A stretch of DNA of 64,000 nucleotides from Collybia mongolica (taxonomy: Eukaryota; Basidiomycota; Agaricomycetes; Agaricales; Clitocybaceae): assembly GCA_013420905.1 (NCBI GenBank), contig JAAXNY010000001.1, positions 3,906,001-3,970,000 on the forward strand, in the 5' to 3' direction. Made by a program: the position numbers and the translations under genes. Of the stretch, positions 1 to 9,781 are shown piece by piece. The notes under the pieces are model-generated. The model was given only the letters and a program-made list of their open reading frames with translations, did not search any database and had not been told where the DNA came from. Every line of letters starts with the position of its first letter. Within the stretch, counting starts at the first letter, position 1.

Positions 1-1615
1 TTCGAAAACTCGTCGCCTTCGCAGCCAAGTATGAGTCCTCCCTCTACCCCTAGTCCTTCACTAACAGATGAGCGAAAAGTCTTCCTGGCCACATTGCCAA
101 GGTTTATATCCTTCCCATTGAATACGTTGTTGGAGGTAGAGTTTGTTTTCCCTTGACCTTCCACGCATAGTTTGGCTGGTATATCTGCTCGAGTAAGATC
201 TTTAAACGCAAAAATGAGGCTATCGTCGGCGGGGTATAGCCCATCTTGCTTGAACACATTTTGAGAGATGAGGACTTTGGATTGGTTATAAATTCCGAAA
301 TGATATTGGAACGAATTAATGGGTGGGCTTGGCGCGAAGCCACCAACGGCGCGTTCTGAGGGGAGGAGGTTATTGGTCGATTCGAAGAGGTTATTTTGGA
401 TATGAAATGTGCCAAATCGCATCAGCGGATTGCGCGATTGAGACAACGTAAATTGTTTCCAAGAACCGTAAAATGCATTTTGCCAAGGTCGCGTTCAGCC
501 TCTTTATTTCCTCCACCCCACAAAAGAGATTTATGATGGTTCCGAACGATGTTCTATATATATGTCTTATGAGACATAGTTTATAGGTGGCGCTAATGAG
601 ACCTACGTGCGAAAATGTAATGTTGTCGCACCCATCTTCTGCATCAAATAATCCATCATATCTGTCCACCCACCAGCCATCTAAGAAGTAGTCGGGTGTA
701 ACAGGTTTAGGACCATCTTGAAATATGTTTCCGTCTATCCACACATTGGTACTTGTCACTGCCGATACTGCATCATATCTGCATGATGGAAACGTGGTGT
801 CGACACTTGTCACATGGGAGTGTGTATAGAAAATAACAGTACTGTGCATTCCATGTGGCAGGATACGTTTCCGGGGCGGGAAAGCAATCTTGTGGAGGCT
901 CGAGGATCAAATTACGAACTTATCGCATGTCCCATTAGGCTTGTAGCTACATACATCCTTTTGAGATGACGTACTATGGATATTATTGACAAGATTCATT
1001 CCCAGTCTTACACCTGCTAATCTTGCATCTGCGTCCCAGCCAATGAGAGTTGTATTGCTGGTCATATCAATTCCTTCCCATTTTTTCTGGGAGTTTTGAG
1101 CTTGTGTCCTCCAGCCATTCTGCTTCCTGAGCAACGTATTGAGATCCGTGGCATTCTGGCCTTCAAACGTCACATTTGCCGCCATCGCGTCTGCAACTAA
1201 GGACATATATGTGGCATTGAGCGATAGTACGTATAAGGTGAAATTATAGTTCGGGACCGGGGAAGTATCGATATACCTTAATGTGGATATTAGCCGAACA
1301 TCACGAATAAAGGACGGTTCACATACCACTGACAATCCGCGAAGGACCCATCATCGAGTTGGTTGCCATATATCGTACCCTTTACATATACCACTACGGG
1401 GAAAGGGAGCTTCAGGGCAACGCGAAGATCTGTCGCGTTTGTGACAACATAAGCAGATGAACTGGGGCCAGCACCCCCCATCGAACCACTCGCAAACCCG
1501 AAGGGCGTGCGCAAAGGTAAATTTGGGGGAGGTCGACCAAGATATGGGAGAAGGGCAGAGATCGGAACGATGGTTTGAAAAAGTATTCCGAGAATCAGTG
1601 TCAAAGTGAATTCAT
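1..1615 (-). pseudogene. Pectate lyase family 1 (PL1) gene, probably frameshifted; 3' end off the window
   Basis: The translated pieces show a PL1 right-handed beta-helix pectate lyase, a secreted enzyme that would cleave polygalacturonate by beta-elimination. In order: a hydrophobic signal-like leader, FGFASGSMGG, NTTLIGWDADARLAGVRLG, CFPAPETYPATWNA, RYDGLFDAEDG, NHHKSLLWGGG and RNPLMRFGTFHIQNN. Exons joined by good splice sites are 1604-1327, 1276-975, 918-843, 778-607 and 553 to the left edge; introns are 50-66 nt. Two faults are visible. The only nearby ATG (1615) is out of frame with the leader by one base. Near 440, GNNL passes into a wrong frame just before RNPLMRFG, with no room for an intron. 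Both look like one missing base. Either the gene is decaying or the assembly has indels here. Family assignment is firm; functional state is not. Confidence 0.77.
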
Positions 1616-2075
1616 TGTTCCCAGATGCCGAAGGATTGTATGAGCGGGGCTCTGTGGTATTACCTTAAACGCTATTTGCTTCGTCGTTTGGATGAAATGG
1701 TTTCGATCCTGGGGTAGCCTATGCACCTTTTATCATCTCGGACGGATTGTCAGGTGGCATCTAACTTCTGGCCCGGAAAGCGGCCCGAAGATTTCCATGG
1801 ATCATCTTCGGTCCGTCATGTGCAATAGGATGTGCGTTATCCTCTCACTGTCGCGTTGCAACTTGCCATACACACTGGGAGTTGTGGGGGTACATCATAC
1901 TGGTAGGACATGTCCAAGATCAATGGGTCACATGTCGAAGGCTTCATATTTGTGGCATTCCCACGGTCAGCAACTCCCAATGAAAAAGTTTACTGAATTT
2001 AAGTTCTTTTATTAGTTATTTTTTTTTGACTCGAAATCAACCATTCCAAAAATTGCTCGAAAGAGGTATTCAAAA

Positions 2076-2790
2076 CAAGAGGTGTCAGATCTTCCGATCC
2101 TGGACATTCAACCTGAATCCCAATTTGGAAGTCGGTGATGTCCGAAGAACGGCAGGACGGCAAGCCATCAATCAAATCAACCCAGCTAGCTTCGGCATGA
2201 GCTCGGCAACCCTCACTGTTGACAGAAAGTGTATTTGAGTTGTTTCTCGAGTGCAGATAAAAGTCTATAAGTACTTATATTAGATGTAGGCCATAGAAAT
2301 ACAAGAAAGATATGCAGTATGATGAATATAAGAAATAATAGGCATGATAATGTACAGCATGGTACACTTATAAGACAGTAGTGTCAACTCAAAAGACATC
2401 TAAGCTATCCTTGTGAGGAACAGTAGAAGATGGATACTGCAAAGAGGTCAGGTATCAATAAAGGAAACATCCTTTTTGAGTGGTGCAGTAGAAGGTACAG
2501 AGAGAGTATAAATAGCGGGTGTGGGCTGAGGTAAACCACACACAGTCTATATACAGACCATTGTAGGAATGATATCTTGGGGTAGGCACGTTAATGAGCT
2601 TAGAATTAAGCAAAACGCGTCCAGTATTGTTAAGATAATGTCGAGGCTGCATGGCCGATGTAAAAACTTCGCTTAATCGGTTGAGGTGTAGCCATCTGAT
2701 GCCGTTTGCCAACACAACCCACAACAGTTTCCTTATTTGGGGGGGGGCCTCGGCTATGATGTCCAGGATCGGAAGATCTGACACCTCTTG
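2076..2790. repeat. Element with perfect 32-bp terminal inverted repeats (candidate MITE or nested transposon fragment)
   Basis: Positions 2076-2107 and 2759-2790 are exact reverse complements over 32 bases; the left copy begins CAAGAGGTGTCAGATCTTCC. The interior is AT-rich, holds no convincing coding region, and has a TATA-like TATAAAT at 2507-2513 and a run of Gs near 2740. This fits a short non-autonomous DNA transposon or the inverted remains of a larger element. I could not identify a clean target-site duplication. The flanks at 1616-2075 and 2791-3505 show no gene I can support. Confidence 0.5.
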
Positions 2791-3505
2791 ATTCAAAATG
2801 TAATTGGACAACTTCCCATGCTATTCTGGTCGCCTAGTATTCTCTTTTGCTCTCACTCACTCCCCCAAATCTCAAGAATCTCTCGGAGAAGAAACTTCAA
2901 CATATAATGTTCCAAAAATCTTTTTGGGGGGTAATACCACCACGAATACCACCATTATCTCTGGAATAACCCAACAAACTGAAACGCTGGACCTTTCTCT
3001 TCCGATTCATTTGGACAGTCCTCCGAAATGGTGGCTAACACTCCAAGGGTCTTTCCTGTTTGTCAGCTTAAGGCGAAGAGTCCTGTTACTCGAGAGACAT
3101 GGCAATCATGTCGTTTAGGTTGTAGACAAACAAGGTGATACCTGCTACGTTTCGTGAATTCCACACTCGACTTGCCTTTTTCAAACAGTTTTAATGAACA
3201 ACAAAATCCCTAGCGTCCTCACAGCCTGAAGTTGGTTCTATGAGCCCCTGAAACACGTCACGTATAATTCCTTGGCGTAGCGCTGCCAATGCTTCGAAGT
3301 TCGATCTGTTCTGACCGCAAACCCAGTAAGGGCTGTCTCGTGGGATCGTCCCTTTGCCCTGTCCATCGAACTTCTATTCAGAGGGAAAATATCTTTAATT
3401 TCCAGATCACACGTTTTTGGGGCCTGTTTAAATCCGGCGGACTGTGTGGAGCACTTGGACTTCACGGTCCATGAAATAGATTGTCGAAAGCAAGATAAAA
3501 CGCGT

Positions 3506-4639
3506 ATGATCCAAATGCCCACTCCCACTACCATCGCATCGCTTTCAGAAGATATCCTCACCGGGATCTTCACACTTGTGCCAACGTCTCGCCGTGTTTT
3601 GGGTGAAGTTCCGTTTACAGTATCTCATGTATCCAAACGATGGCATACCTTAACGATTTCTTCCCCTTTACTCTGGACAACCATACAAGTAACCTCCCGT
3701 TCGAACTTGGACGCCTTACGGGAGGTTTTACGCCGCTCTAAAAAATGCGAGCTCAGCATCTACCTAATCACTTCAGCAATGTCCGGTCGTTTTCGAGATC
3801 AAAGACGGTCTACGCGCCTACGCGAGGCGACTCTTCTCCTCCTCAAAGACGCTCCTCGTTGGGGCAGCCTTAAAGTCACGCTGCAAAGCAATATCCTAAA
3901 CTTGATCCTACCGCTTATCAGCCATACCCTTTTCCCACAACTCCACTCCCTGCAACTCATGCAACACGATATAAATCCTACAGTATCGCATTGTGGACCC
4001 TTGATCTTAGATTCTAGGGTCTTCTCGACTCTCAAGTTGCGTGGGGTTACTGTACATTGCCTTCATCCTTCCAACCTCGCCGGAGTCACTAGCATAGACT
4101 TTTCAGCAACCGCCAGCTGCATTATAAATCAAGAAGTGTTAGACACTCTCGGGGGAGTGATCTCGCCAACTCATCCACCGTCCATGCTCCTACTCACATC
4201 CCTCTCCATCGTCACCGAAAATCCTTCCGTACCTCCTCACCCCACTTTCCGCATGTCAACCCTCATTTCGCTTAAACTAGGGGGTTTCTCTGGCACGTTA
4301 CCCGCTCTTGTTGCACCTTTTGTAGGGCTATTCAATACTTTGTCTAGCCCTTTCCTTCGCCACCTGGAACTTGACAATCTCCTCGACTCAGCGTGGGATG
4401 CCTTCCTTCAGTCCCTTCAATCTACCGTTATCCCAAAATATCCAGGGCTGCAGACACTCACGATGCGATCTCTGCGGCTCCGCGCAATTGACGCCGGTTT
4501 TGCGGCCGCATTTCCCGCTATCACTCACCTCTACCTCTTCGAGGTCGATCCGTCCCCCATAATAACACTTACCAATACGATGGTTTGGCCCCAACTTACG
4601 CTTTTGGCGGATGGGAATAAGATACATCTCCATACTTAG
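3506..4639 (+). CDS. F-box domain protein, intronless
   Basis: A 377-residue reading frame without introns. The first ATG in frame is 3506; a second lies at 3515. Near the N-terminus SLSEDILTGIFTLVP followed by VSHVSKRWHTLTISSPLLWTTI is the usual basidiomycete F-box signature, in which a Leu/Ile/Pro-rich helix is followed by C-x-V-C/S-K-x-W and SSPxLW. The remainder is Leu-rich with irregular repeats such as LHSLQL, LKLRGV and LRHLEL, as in the leucine-rich repeat half of this family. By family knowledge the F-box binds Skp1 in an SCF ubiquitin ligase and the repeats choose the substrate. The end (PQLTLLADGNKIHLHT) breaks off where relatives usually continue, so the C-terminus may be shortened or a 3' exon missed. 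Confidence 0.72.
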   Translation: MIQMPTPTTIASLSEDILTGIFTLVPTSRRVLGEVPFTVSHVSKRWHTLTISSPLLWTTIQVTSRSNLDALREVLRRSKKCELSIYLITSAMSGRFRDQRRSTRLREATLLLLKDAPRWGSLKVTLQSNILNLILPLISHTLFPQLHSLQLMQHDINPTVSHCGPLILDSRVFSTLKLRGVTVHCLHPSNLAGVTSIDFSATASCIINQEVLDTLGGVISPTHPPSMLLLTSLSIVTENPSVPPHPTFRMSTLISLKLGGFSGTLPALVAPFVGLFNTLSSPFLRHLELDNLLDSAWDAFLQSLQSTVIPKYPGLQTLTMRSLRLRAIDAGFAAAFPAITHLYLFEVDPSPIITLTNTMVWPQLTLLADGNKIHLHT

Positions 4640-5425
4640 AACGGTGCGTTCTAATACGGTCCTGTTCTCACATCATGTCAATTTAACTAAGTTCGCGAGC
4701 TCTTTCAGGCGTTCTGACTTTATAGTTTTACTTGTTGTTTACGTAAATAAGATACGAAACATAAAGAAGACAGTGGTTGAATTCCTGGTGCTGCCAGAGC
4801 AATTTTTTTCGTCGGTCCCGGGGGGGTTGGCTAGCTTACACCACAACGCTCTTTGTCTCGAAAGTGGAGGCGAGCATAAGGAAACGTTTCATGGCTGAAT
4901 TCGTTAATGAACGCGAGGCCTCGGCGTGTCAGGTTCTCAGTCAGATACAACTTTACTGAATCAGAGGGGAAGGCATAGTGAGGATAAGGCGCGCAATGAT
5001 GTAGCATCGTCCACTTGGTTCAATCAGGCCTCTAACGAAGTAAGGAACAAGTCCCTCCTATTTTAATCAGAGTCCGACGAACGGTTCGTTGTTCTCATCA
5101 CAATCCCCAGTCTGTGTCAATTTTCATCCCCTCTCCCCCGGCATAAACAATAAACCAGGACCATCACGACTGGCCAGCCTCCAGGTGTTGCAACTTCTTC
5201 CGATGGTATTTCGTTACACGCCCTCTCGACGTGATATAAGTTAGGCCTAGTCCCGTTGTATCTCATATTCGGATGATGGTCAGCAAACATTCATCGGTAA
5301 ACGAATGTAGTTAAAGGATAGTTGTGGCATACATTGGATATCATTAGAAATAGATGCGCGCGCGTCGAATGATGTAGATTAGGTGGCTTTATGATAATGA
5401 AGACAAAAGTCGTAGCCGTATGGGG
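4640..5425. other. Intergenic, no gene seen
   Basis: Between the F-box gene and the 3' end of the cysteine-rich gene. Only short overlapping frames with no recognisable motif; presumably the facing 3' untranslated regions of two convergent genes. Confidence 0.5.
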
Positions 5426-6098
5426 TCAGCAGCCACTATAACAGTCATAACAGGTTATCGTGTTGCTTGATGATTGTTGAACAATCATCTGATTCGTCAG
5501 AAAGGACAAGACTCACCTCGGGACATTCTCAAAGCAACAATTTCGACACATGGTCCTACCGCACCCTGGCACAAGGCCTTGCTCTCCCAACGACTGCTCA
5601 AAGGAGCCAGAGTCTGGGTAGTCTTCTTCGATTCCTTTTCGACGCTTCCCTACTGGGATCACGGCGACCGTCGCACGCTGCAGATCACCGTAATTTGTAT
5701 TGGCAGAATGGAGTGTCAAGGCTGAACGGCGAGGAGACTGTGGGGGTGTTGTCACAGGAGTGGGAGATCTCGTGAGATGAGGTGTTGGTGGCACGGACGA
5801 GCTTGAGGGGGCCGCGGTACACGTGCGAGAACAAATTGTACATGTTGGTGCAGAACACCTTTGAATCGAATGACACCTCTACTCGACGGTACATCAAATG
5901 TTGTACGCACCGTGAACATATGAAAGGGCCGCTTTGTGCAGTATTCAGGGATCGATGGCACGATGTACAGGTGGAGGAGACCGTCGTGATCGTAAGCCCT
6001 TTCGGGAGTTGTGATTGAGGGCTCGTCTTCTGCAACGACGAACACAAGGTTTGCGCTGTCATAAGTTTGCGACGCTTCTGAGGACGTGTTTCCTTCAT
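5426..6098 (-). CDS. Cysteine-rich putative zinc-binding protein (three exons)
   Basis: Exons 6098-5911, 5858-5517 and 5465-5426 join to 570 nt, 189 residues, ending NTITCYDCYSGC. The start is the ATG at 6098, giving MKETRPQKRRKLM, a basic and possibly nuclear leader. Cysteines fall in paired knuckles: CTSCH, CSRC, CTICSRTC, then a Ser/Pro/Thr-rich linker with TP and SP sites (SPTPVTTPPQSPRR), then CGRTMCRNCC and CYDCYSGC. That spacing strongly suggests several structural zinc sites. I believe similar small proteins of unknown role occur across ascomycetes and basidiomycetes, but I cannot name a function. The first two introns have donors GTGCGT and GTGAGT. The last exon encodes only 12 complete codons plus the stop, so it is easily missed by gene callers. 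Confidence 0.78.
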
Positions 6099-6234
6099 GA
6101 CGGCCAATGGCAAAGGATGAAGAATGGGTTAGAAAGTTAAAGGGCAAGGTTAATATTGGAAAAGCAAGGCGGAATTGTAATATCATGGTGACCGCATGGT
6201 TGACGGCTGCAAGTGGTCTGGAGTGAACAGAAAG

Positions 6235-6243
6235 AAAAAAAAA
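6235..6243 (-). terminator. RNA polymerase III terminator (T9 on the minus strand)
   Basis: A run of nine Ts on the minus strand begins four bases after the tRNA discriminator base, as expected for Pol III termination. Confidence 0.75.
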
Positions 6244-6246
6244 GAA

Positions 6247-6329
6247 TACACCGAACGGGAATCGAACCCGTGCCGCTTGCTACCGGAAGGAATGGAAGGC
6301 AAGCATGATAACCACTTCACCATCGGTGT
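6247..6329 (-). tRNA. tRNA-Gly(UCC) with an 11-nt intron
   Basis: On the minus strand the acceptor stem ACACCGA pairs with TCGGTGT, followed by discriminator A. The D arm reads GGTGAAGTGGTTATCAT. The anticodon stem CTTGC pairs with GCAAG and the loop carries TCC as anticodon. The T arm is ACGGG-TTCGATT-CCCGT. Between base 37 and base 38 sit 11 extra bases (TTCCTTCCGGT), the standard place for a tRNA intron. CCA is not encoded, as usual in eukaryotes. A T9 terminator follows. Confidence 0.88.
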
Positions 6330-6434
6330 CTGAAGGAAATGCCCGATCTGACATATATATAGCGAAACCTGGGACACGCATCAGACCTGCCAAGAAATTA
6401 CTGTCGTCCGATATCTGTGTTTTGCTCATCCACC

Positions 6435-8319
6435 ATGCAACACTTTGGCAAGGCTGCTCTTCGAGTAACCAAGAACTATACAAAAGGATACTCGGACACT
6501 CAAGCCAAGGTTCGCGATGCCACCTCAAACGACCCTTGGGGACCTTCTGGGACACAAATGAACGAAATCGCACAAATGACATACAACCAGTTGAGTATTT
6601 GCTTTCGTATACATTACTGTACGTGAGGCCTAACGTCTAACTTTGATTCTCCAGAGGCGACTTCGTTGAGATCATGGAGATGCTTGACAAGCGGTTGAAC
6701 GACAAAGGCAAAAACTGGCGTCATGTCTTCAAGGTAGGTATCATGTTCGACCCCGTGTCAAGAGAAGAGCATGTTCTCAAATGGCATGCAGAGTCTCACA
6801 GTGCTCGACTATTGCCTCCACCAAGGGTCGGAAAATGTGGTTATCTACTTCCGTGACAATGTCTACATCATCAAGACGTTAAAGGAGTTCCAATATATTG
6901 ATGAAGACGGCAAGGACCAAGGTGCCAACGTCCGACAGAAGGCTAAAGATATTACCAACCTCCTCCAAGATGAAGGACGGCTTCGTGAAGAGCGCCGTGC
7001 CCGGGCGTCTATGCGGGATCGGATGATTCGTGGTGCTGGCGTGGCTGATGGTGGTGAAGAGGATGAGAATGACTTTCGGCGCAAGCGTAATGGCGCGCCA
7101 ACAGGGTCCTTGAATGGGAAAAGGCCGAACAAAGATGAAGATGAGTTGAGGAAGGCAATCGAGGAGAGTAAACGCACATTGGCCGCGGAGCAGATATCAG
7201 CAGAGGAAAGAGACCTACAGCAAGCGATCCGACTGAGTGAGGAAGAAGAAGCGAAGAGGAAGAATGCTGTTGAAGATACAAATGCGTCGGCGCTTTTCGA
7301 TGATCAGAATCAACTGTGCGTCCGTTTCTCATTTGACCTGCGTTCGTTTTTACCAACCACGCGATCGTGTCGCTTCAATAGCCCGACGCCGAATAGCAAC
7401 AATCCCTTCCCTTTCAGCGACCCTACACCATATGCAGTTGGCCTTCAACCACAATATACGCAGATTCAACCCCAGTTCACACAAATGCAACCGCAATTCA
7501 CGTCTTTTAACCCTTATCAGCAACAAGCTGAGCAAGAGGCTGCACAGGTACCGATCATATATAATCGATTATCTATCTTCCTGAACATAAATGATCAAAT
7601 AGGCAGAATATATGCGCCAGCAGCAAATGTTCCTGCAACAGCAACAGCAAGCTCAACAGCAACAGCAACAAGAGGAATGGATGCGCCAACAGCAGATGTT
7701 CCAAGTGCAGCAGCAACAGCAACAGCAACAGAACCTTTTCGCACCCCAGCAACTTGCGCCTCAGCCGACAGGATTTGGGTATGGACTTGTTCACAGGCTG
7801 ATTACCTCAAATTAAGTTTTCGATCCCGTTTAGATCAAACAACCCATTTGCTCCTTCGCCCGGTGGAACACCCTCATTATCCTCGCCGACTCAGCAACAA
7901 CCGCCATCATTCAATCTTGGGAGCACGTACGAGAATCACTCATCTTCACATCTTTCATCCTTGGCACAATCATCGCCTGTGGCACCATCTTCAAACCCTT
8001 ACCAGAATAATGGAAACCAACCACAAGGGCAAAAGCCGGTACAGGTGAAGACCAAGAAGGAGCTCGGCGAAAACGAACAACATCTCGCTCAGTTGTTCGC
8101 AAACAGAGATGATGGGACGGATACGTTCGGCAATTTCGGCGCTTTGAGGTGAGATCAAAACATACAAGTTGTCCTCACCAACTAACACGGTCACGCTCTA
8201 GATATGGACATACTGATGCTGGCCGGAACATCGTCGCACAGAAGACTGGTGTGAGTCAACACAACCCATTTGCTCAACAGCAGCAGCAGCAGAACGAGCG
8301 ACCTTTCTTCGATCTCTAG
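6435..8319 (+). CDS. Epsin, ENTH-domain endocytic adaptor
   Basis: Seven exons (6435-6589, 6655-6733, 6792-7315, 7382-7547, 7603-7778, 7834-8148, 8202-8319) sum to 1533 nt, 510 residues. Residues about 10-140 are an ENTH domain: KVRDATSNDPWGPSG, MEMLDKRLNDKGKNWRHV and SLTVLDYCLHQGSENVV are nearly canonical. Two ubiquitin-interacting motifs follow (DELRKAIEESKRT and DLQQAIRLSEEEE). Next come a Gln-rich region with polyQ blocks and NPF motifs (NNPFPF, NNPFAP, HNPFAQ) that bind EH-domain proteins. The C-terminus is ERPFFDL. By family knowledge epsins bind PtdIns(4,5)P2 and ubiquitinated cargo at clathrin-coated pits. The first intron donor is the less usual GTTGAG. Start chosen at the ATG with context CACC before MQHFGKAALR. 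Confidence 0.95.
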
Positions 8320-8980
8320 TCATCCGGACCGGGGACTAGTCCGGTTTCCCGCGCCAAAGATATACCGTTCATCATCTTCTGTCCATTTGGTGTAATTCCC
8401 TCTTCCCAAAACTATCGTACTTTCTACCACCTACTCCGCGTTTCCTCTACCAACTACTCGGTCATTACGGAACTTTCCTATAGCTATGTTCCATTGCTCA
8501 TTCCATCCCCTAGTACTTCTGCTCCACATCTTCATTTATACACGTCGGTTTTGACTGAGAACCCTGGATCATCTCTATGTAAATCTCACCGGAATACACC
8601 ATCTTCTTTTTAGTAGTCTGACATAACCCCAAAAATCTTGACCATGTGTCAGAGATTGGTTATTGTTAAAAAAGATGGAATGCAGGTTAAGTATAAACGT
8701 GAGACATATGTCTGGGATCGAAAGAGGGGATGACTACCCCGAAAAGTATAAAAACGCGCCTCGAATCTGGCGACTGGGGTCCAATATTAGAGTGCGCAGT
8801 ATCGTCTTCGTTTTATGCGATGACAACGGTCCTCTTAAGCTTAGACCCAAGAATCGGCGTAGACCGGACCCCAATCATTTGCTATCTCTGAAGGGGGTGC
8901 TTACTTATGTCGTCCCACCAATTTCATATAAATAACACAAGCTTGGAGACCTGGTGATCAATTATTACAATTCCCCAGAC
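8320..8980. other. Intergenic: epsin 3' region and promoter of the next gene
   Basis: No coding signal. The first few hundred bases are pyrimidine-rich, as in fungal 3' untranslated regions; the last part holds the TATA element at 8927. Confidence 0.5.
8927..8933 (+). promoter_or_regulatory. TATA box of the first PEP-mutase-like gene
   Basis: TATAAAT lies 54 bases upstream of the ATG at 8981, a usual distance for a strongly expressed fungal gene. Confidence 0.5.
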
Positions 8981-9781
8981 ATGACTACCCCCCGTGCAAT
9001 CGACGCTACAACCCAATCAGCTCTTGCTAAGAAATTCAAGGATCTTCACATTCCCGGCTCTCCCATATTTTTGACGAACGTATGGGATGCGCCATCAGCC
9101 TCACTCGTCCTCCGCAACCCGAAAACCAAAGCACTTGCCACAGCTTCTTATGCGATTGCCGCGACGAGCGGAGTAACAGACGATGACCTATCACTCGAAG
9201 ATAGTGTCTCAGCACTGTTCAAGATCACCCAGCAGATCTTTCGTGACGGAAAGACACATGAAATCCCGCTTACTGTCGACCTTCAGAGCGGCTATGGCGA
9301 CCGCCTCGAGGAGGCAGTAACTTCGGTCGTTCGTCTCGGTGCAATTGGGATAAACCTTGAGGATTCTCTTTCATTCGGTGGTCATCTTATCGGAGTGGAT
9401 GAGCATGTCGCGCGCATTAAGAAGACGATAGAGGTGGCGGAGCGAGAGGGGGTGAAGGACTTTGTCGTGAACGCGAGGACTGACGCCATCGTATGCGGGA
9501 AATCAGTCGAAGAAGCCATTGCTCGCGGAAAGAATTACTTAGAAGCCGGTGCAACTACTGTCTTCGTATGGGGCGGGCCGCTTCGACCGGGGTTGAGGGA
9601 TGCGGAAATTTGCCAGCTGGTTGAGGGGCTGGACGGAAGGATCAATGTCAAGCTAAACGATGGAGAGCTGACTGTCAAGGAATTGGCAGCAATTGGGGTC
9701 GCAAGGATTAGTATGGGCCCTGGGCTGTGGAAGACGGCCATGGCTGAGGCGGAGAAGAAAATCGCATCTTTGTTGGGGTAA
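8981..9781 (+). CDS. Isocitrate lyase/PEP mutase superfamily enzyme, tandem copy 1
   Basis: An intronless 266-residue protein starting MTTPRAIDATTQ; an in-frame upstream start is not needed because this ATG aligns with the start of the neighbouring copy. Superfamily landmarks are present in order: LTNVWDAPSA, ALATASYAIA, VDLQSGYGD, GINLEDS, VVNARTDA and VFVWGG. They mark the (beta/alpha)8 barrel of the PEP mutase-like (PF13714) branch, which makes or breaks C-C or P-C bonds next to a carboxylate using Mg2+. At the metal/substrate loop, PEP mutase has D-x-D-x-GYG; here the second Asp is Gln (VDLQSGYG). The KKCGH catalytic motif of true isocitrate lyase is absent, so it is not the glyoxylate-cycle enzyme. 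The substrate is unknown. A close paralogue lies 1.9 kb downstream in the same direction. Confidence 0.85.
   Translation: MTTPRAIDATTQSALAKKFKDLHIPGSPIFLTNVWDAPSASLVLRNPKTKALATASYAIAATSGVTDDDLSLEDSVSALFKITQQIFRDGKTHEIPLTVDLQSGYGDRLEEAVTSVVRLGAIGINLEDSLSFGGHLIGVDEHVARIKKTIEVAEREGVKDFVVNARTDAIVCGKSVEEAIARGKNYLEAGATTVFVWGGPLRPGLRDAEICQLVEGLDGRINVKLNDGELTVKELAAIGVARISMGPGLWKTAMAEAEKKIASLLG

Noticed and set aside
2220..2560. Possible solo LTR with TATA box and TGTTGAC/GTCAAC-type ends
   Set aside because: I could not find matching ends or a target-site duplication; only the 32-bp inverted repeat is solid.
5467..5775. Plus-strand frames across the cysteine-rich gene
   Set aside because: Antisense of the well-supported three-exon minus-strand gene.
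7573..7794. Leu-rich minus-strand frame
   Set aside because: It is the antisense of the polyQ (CAG/CAA) tract of the epsin gene.
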